NCBI GenBank assembly: GCA_021234535.1
Contig: CM037830.1
Span: 9,799,252-9,863,251 of the forward strand
DNA length: 64,000 bases
Direction of reading: 5' to 3'
Source of the DNA: Stichopus chloronotus
Taxonomy: Eukaryota > Echinodermata > Holothuroidea > Aspidochirotida > Stichopodidae
Shown here: positions 62,241-64,000 of the stretch, one piece after another
Numbering within the stretch: position 1 is the first letter of the stretch
How the letters are laid out: each line of letters starts with the position of its first letter
The notes under the pieces: generated by a model
Told to the model about the DNA's origin: nothing
Databases searched by the model: none
Seen by the model: only the letters and a program-made list of their open reading frames with translations
Made by a program: the position numbers and the translations under genes

Positions 62241-64000
62241 TGAGCCATGTTGACCAGGGTCAGTGCTGAGCTCTGAATCCAGTTGGCCCCAGCTGGGTGT
62301 TCGGACACCTTACAAGTCTGAAACCGTGAATTTAAGGGGTCCACTAGGAATTTTAAAATGGTTCATTTCTCTTGCCATTTCCCTTTCTTCCAGTTCTACC
62401 TTTTTTTCCCTCATAGGTAATTGAGTTAAATACAACAATGTTTAGGTGCTGAAATTCTAGTCCATAGTGCTAAGAAATAGTGAATAAAATAATCCAAGGG
62501 AACAAACATATGAAACAAATGCTTCTATTTGCTTTCTCAGAAAATGTTTGACCTGCCCATCCTGCTGCAATGAGACATCTCAACATGTCGACTGAGTTCT
62601 ACCTCATTAGTCTACACTTCCTAACACTTTGCCACTCAGCAGATCTTTGTTCCATCATAGTGTAAGCCACCGTGCGCTTCATATCTTCTAATACGTTTTG
62701 TTGGCATCTGAACTTATGCCGCTCGCGATGATAGCCCTACTACCGCACTACTGTATTGTAGAAACTAGTCAGTTGTGAGTAACAGCAGTTCTACTGCCGT
62801 AGAAACTTGTCAGTTGTCACTTGTAGTGCTGTCAGATACCGTTTACATTGCTAAACATTTCAACGATCCAAATAAACATTTGTCAAACGTTTTCAAAATA
62901 TATCATTTTGACATGCCACTCCTTGACTTTTACGGCCATATTAATACATACAATGCATCAGTTTTATGATAACAAATGTGGTTTTCTGACTGACTATGTC
63001 AAAAATGGCTGGTAAATAAATCTATTAAACATTTATCCCAAATGTTCTATCCTCATTCAATCTTTACCAAAAAGTCGAGTAAATTACTATTCTTGTGAAT
63101 CTTACCTGTTTATTTTCACAAGACTTTTCCAACATTTCAACGCCAAAAATGTATGTACAGTTTGCTTCACATGACGTGTGCAACGTTTCATGGAACATTT
63201 TAGTTTTGAATTATCAATGATTTTGTTCCAATCGAACTTTCACGTTTTCACCCTGTACACGATAGCATTCTACTGTGAGACAGACCATAAAAGAGACGTG
63301 GCAAAATCCCCATTGATAGATTTAGTTACTTCAAACATGCTATGGCATTTTATGCCAAACGGAATCTTTGCAAACGGAGAAGAATGAGCGGAAATCAAAA
63401 AGTTGAAAACAGATTTGTGTCTGGGGGAAAATACATGGCCCTAGCATTGATTAAAAGAGCTGAGGGTGCCAAAGTTGGCAGTTTTTACCTTGGGCGGTTT
63501 TTGTCCATGGTTTTTACAGGTAAACACCGTACCCGTAAAAACAGGTTTTTTTCCCAATTGAGTGGAAAAATTGGTAAAAACTGGGAAAAAACCCATTGTT
63601 TCATAAAATTTAATATAAACAACTGTTTAGCTTTAATGCTTTACAACACTTAATTGTGCACATCCGTTGTCCTATTTATATCAAGTCACTCTAGCTGTCT
63701 AGAGGTCCAAAAATTTGTTAAGCATATTCAAAAATCTCTTCATCAAGGTAGCAAAAAAGTGTGGACATTAACTTGATTGTGTTTGCCATAATTATGTAGT
63801 TACAAAAGCAGTTTGCCTTTTAATTTTTCTCTGTATGTACCCTGTAATACTGTCCTCGCTATGACACTGACACCTTGACATGTTTAATTGTACCAAGCCT
63901 AAACACAGGATAGTTTTGAAAAGCTATGATTCTCACTTTCAGACTTAAAGTTGTGAAAAATTTAGTGATTCTCAATTTTTATGAAAACCAATGCCACACT

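Larger units (their letters stand above)
58649..64000. other. Probable RBM17 intron and flank, repeat-rich
   Basis: No G-patch exon or other coding exon was found. The stretch includes minisatellite-type units (59.83-60.62 kb) and a decayed LINE (61.44-62.24 kb). The rest, including 62.24-64 kb, shows only short unsupported open frames and AT-rich sequence. Confidence 0.45.

Noticed and set aside
1..64000. tRNA, rRNA or snRNA genes
   Set aside because: I saw no A/B-box pair with a foldable cloverleaf and no conserved rRNA or snRNA blocks; a covariance-model scan would be needed to exclude them.

Overview
The window is eukaryotic nuclear DNA. It has split genes with GT-AG introns, long intergenic stretches and many decayed DNA transposons and LINE remnants, and no bacterial-type operons. 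Joining exons by hand gives five protein-coding loci. Four are recognisable metazoan genes: ANKRD16, tafazzin (TAFAZZIN/TAZ), GTF3C6 and RBM17/SPF45. The repeat content suggests a marine invertebrate deuterostome, probably an echinoderm. It includes minisatellite elements with CA tracts resembling the 'pearl'/Tsp class, hAT and TTAA MITEs, and non-LTR reverse transcriptases. That placement is inference.

Layout. 1-2.4 kb: intergenic, with a TTAA-type MITE. 2.4-14.6 kb, minus strand: a seven-exon gene for a ~1,300-residue, largely disordered Lys/Glu/Ser-rich protein that I do not recognise; its upstream flank (14.9-15.9 kb) has four CRE palindromes, three E-boxes and an ETS/CCAAT pair. 19.5-24.1 kb, plus strand: ANKRD16, complete in seven coding exons. 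25.5-29.5 kb, minus strand: tafazzin, complete in eight coding exons and tail-to-tail with ANKRD16. 29.5-39.6 kb: intergenic or 5'-UTR intron DNA rich in mobile elements, including a hAT MITE with intact 8-bp target duplications, a second MITE inside an older repeat, and a perfect 30-bp-arm hairpin. 39.66-about 52.3 kb, plus strand: GTF3C6, whose ~7-kb first intron holds a large inverted-repeat element and two antisense LINE reverse-transcriptase remnants. 53.2-58.65 kb, minus strand: the 3' half of RBM17/SPF45, in which one intron is mostly a 2.3-kb array of ~145-bp repeats and the next carries a hAT element with a transposase C-terminus. 58.65-64 kb: probably more RBM17 intron, with another repeat copy and a decayed LINE.

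The genes do not form a pathway: tRNA-synthetase quality control (ANKRD16), cardiolipin remodelling (tafazzin), Pol III initiation (GTF3C6) and splicing (RBM17). ANKRD16 and RBM17 are also close together in human 10p15.1, so part of the block may be ancestral linkage. I found no new multi-gene system. The most unusual signal is that each ~145-bp repeat unit carries up to four direct TGACCT nuclear-receptor half-sites ending in a DR1, repeated about 15 times inside RBM17 and present in scattered relatives.
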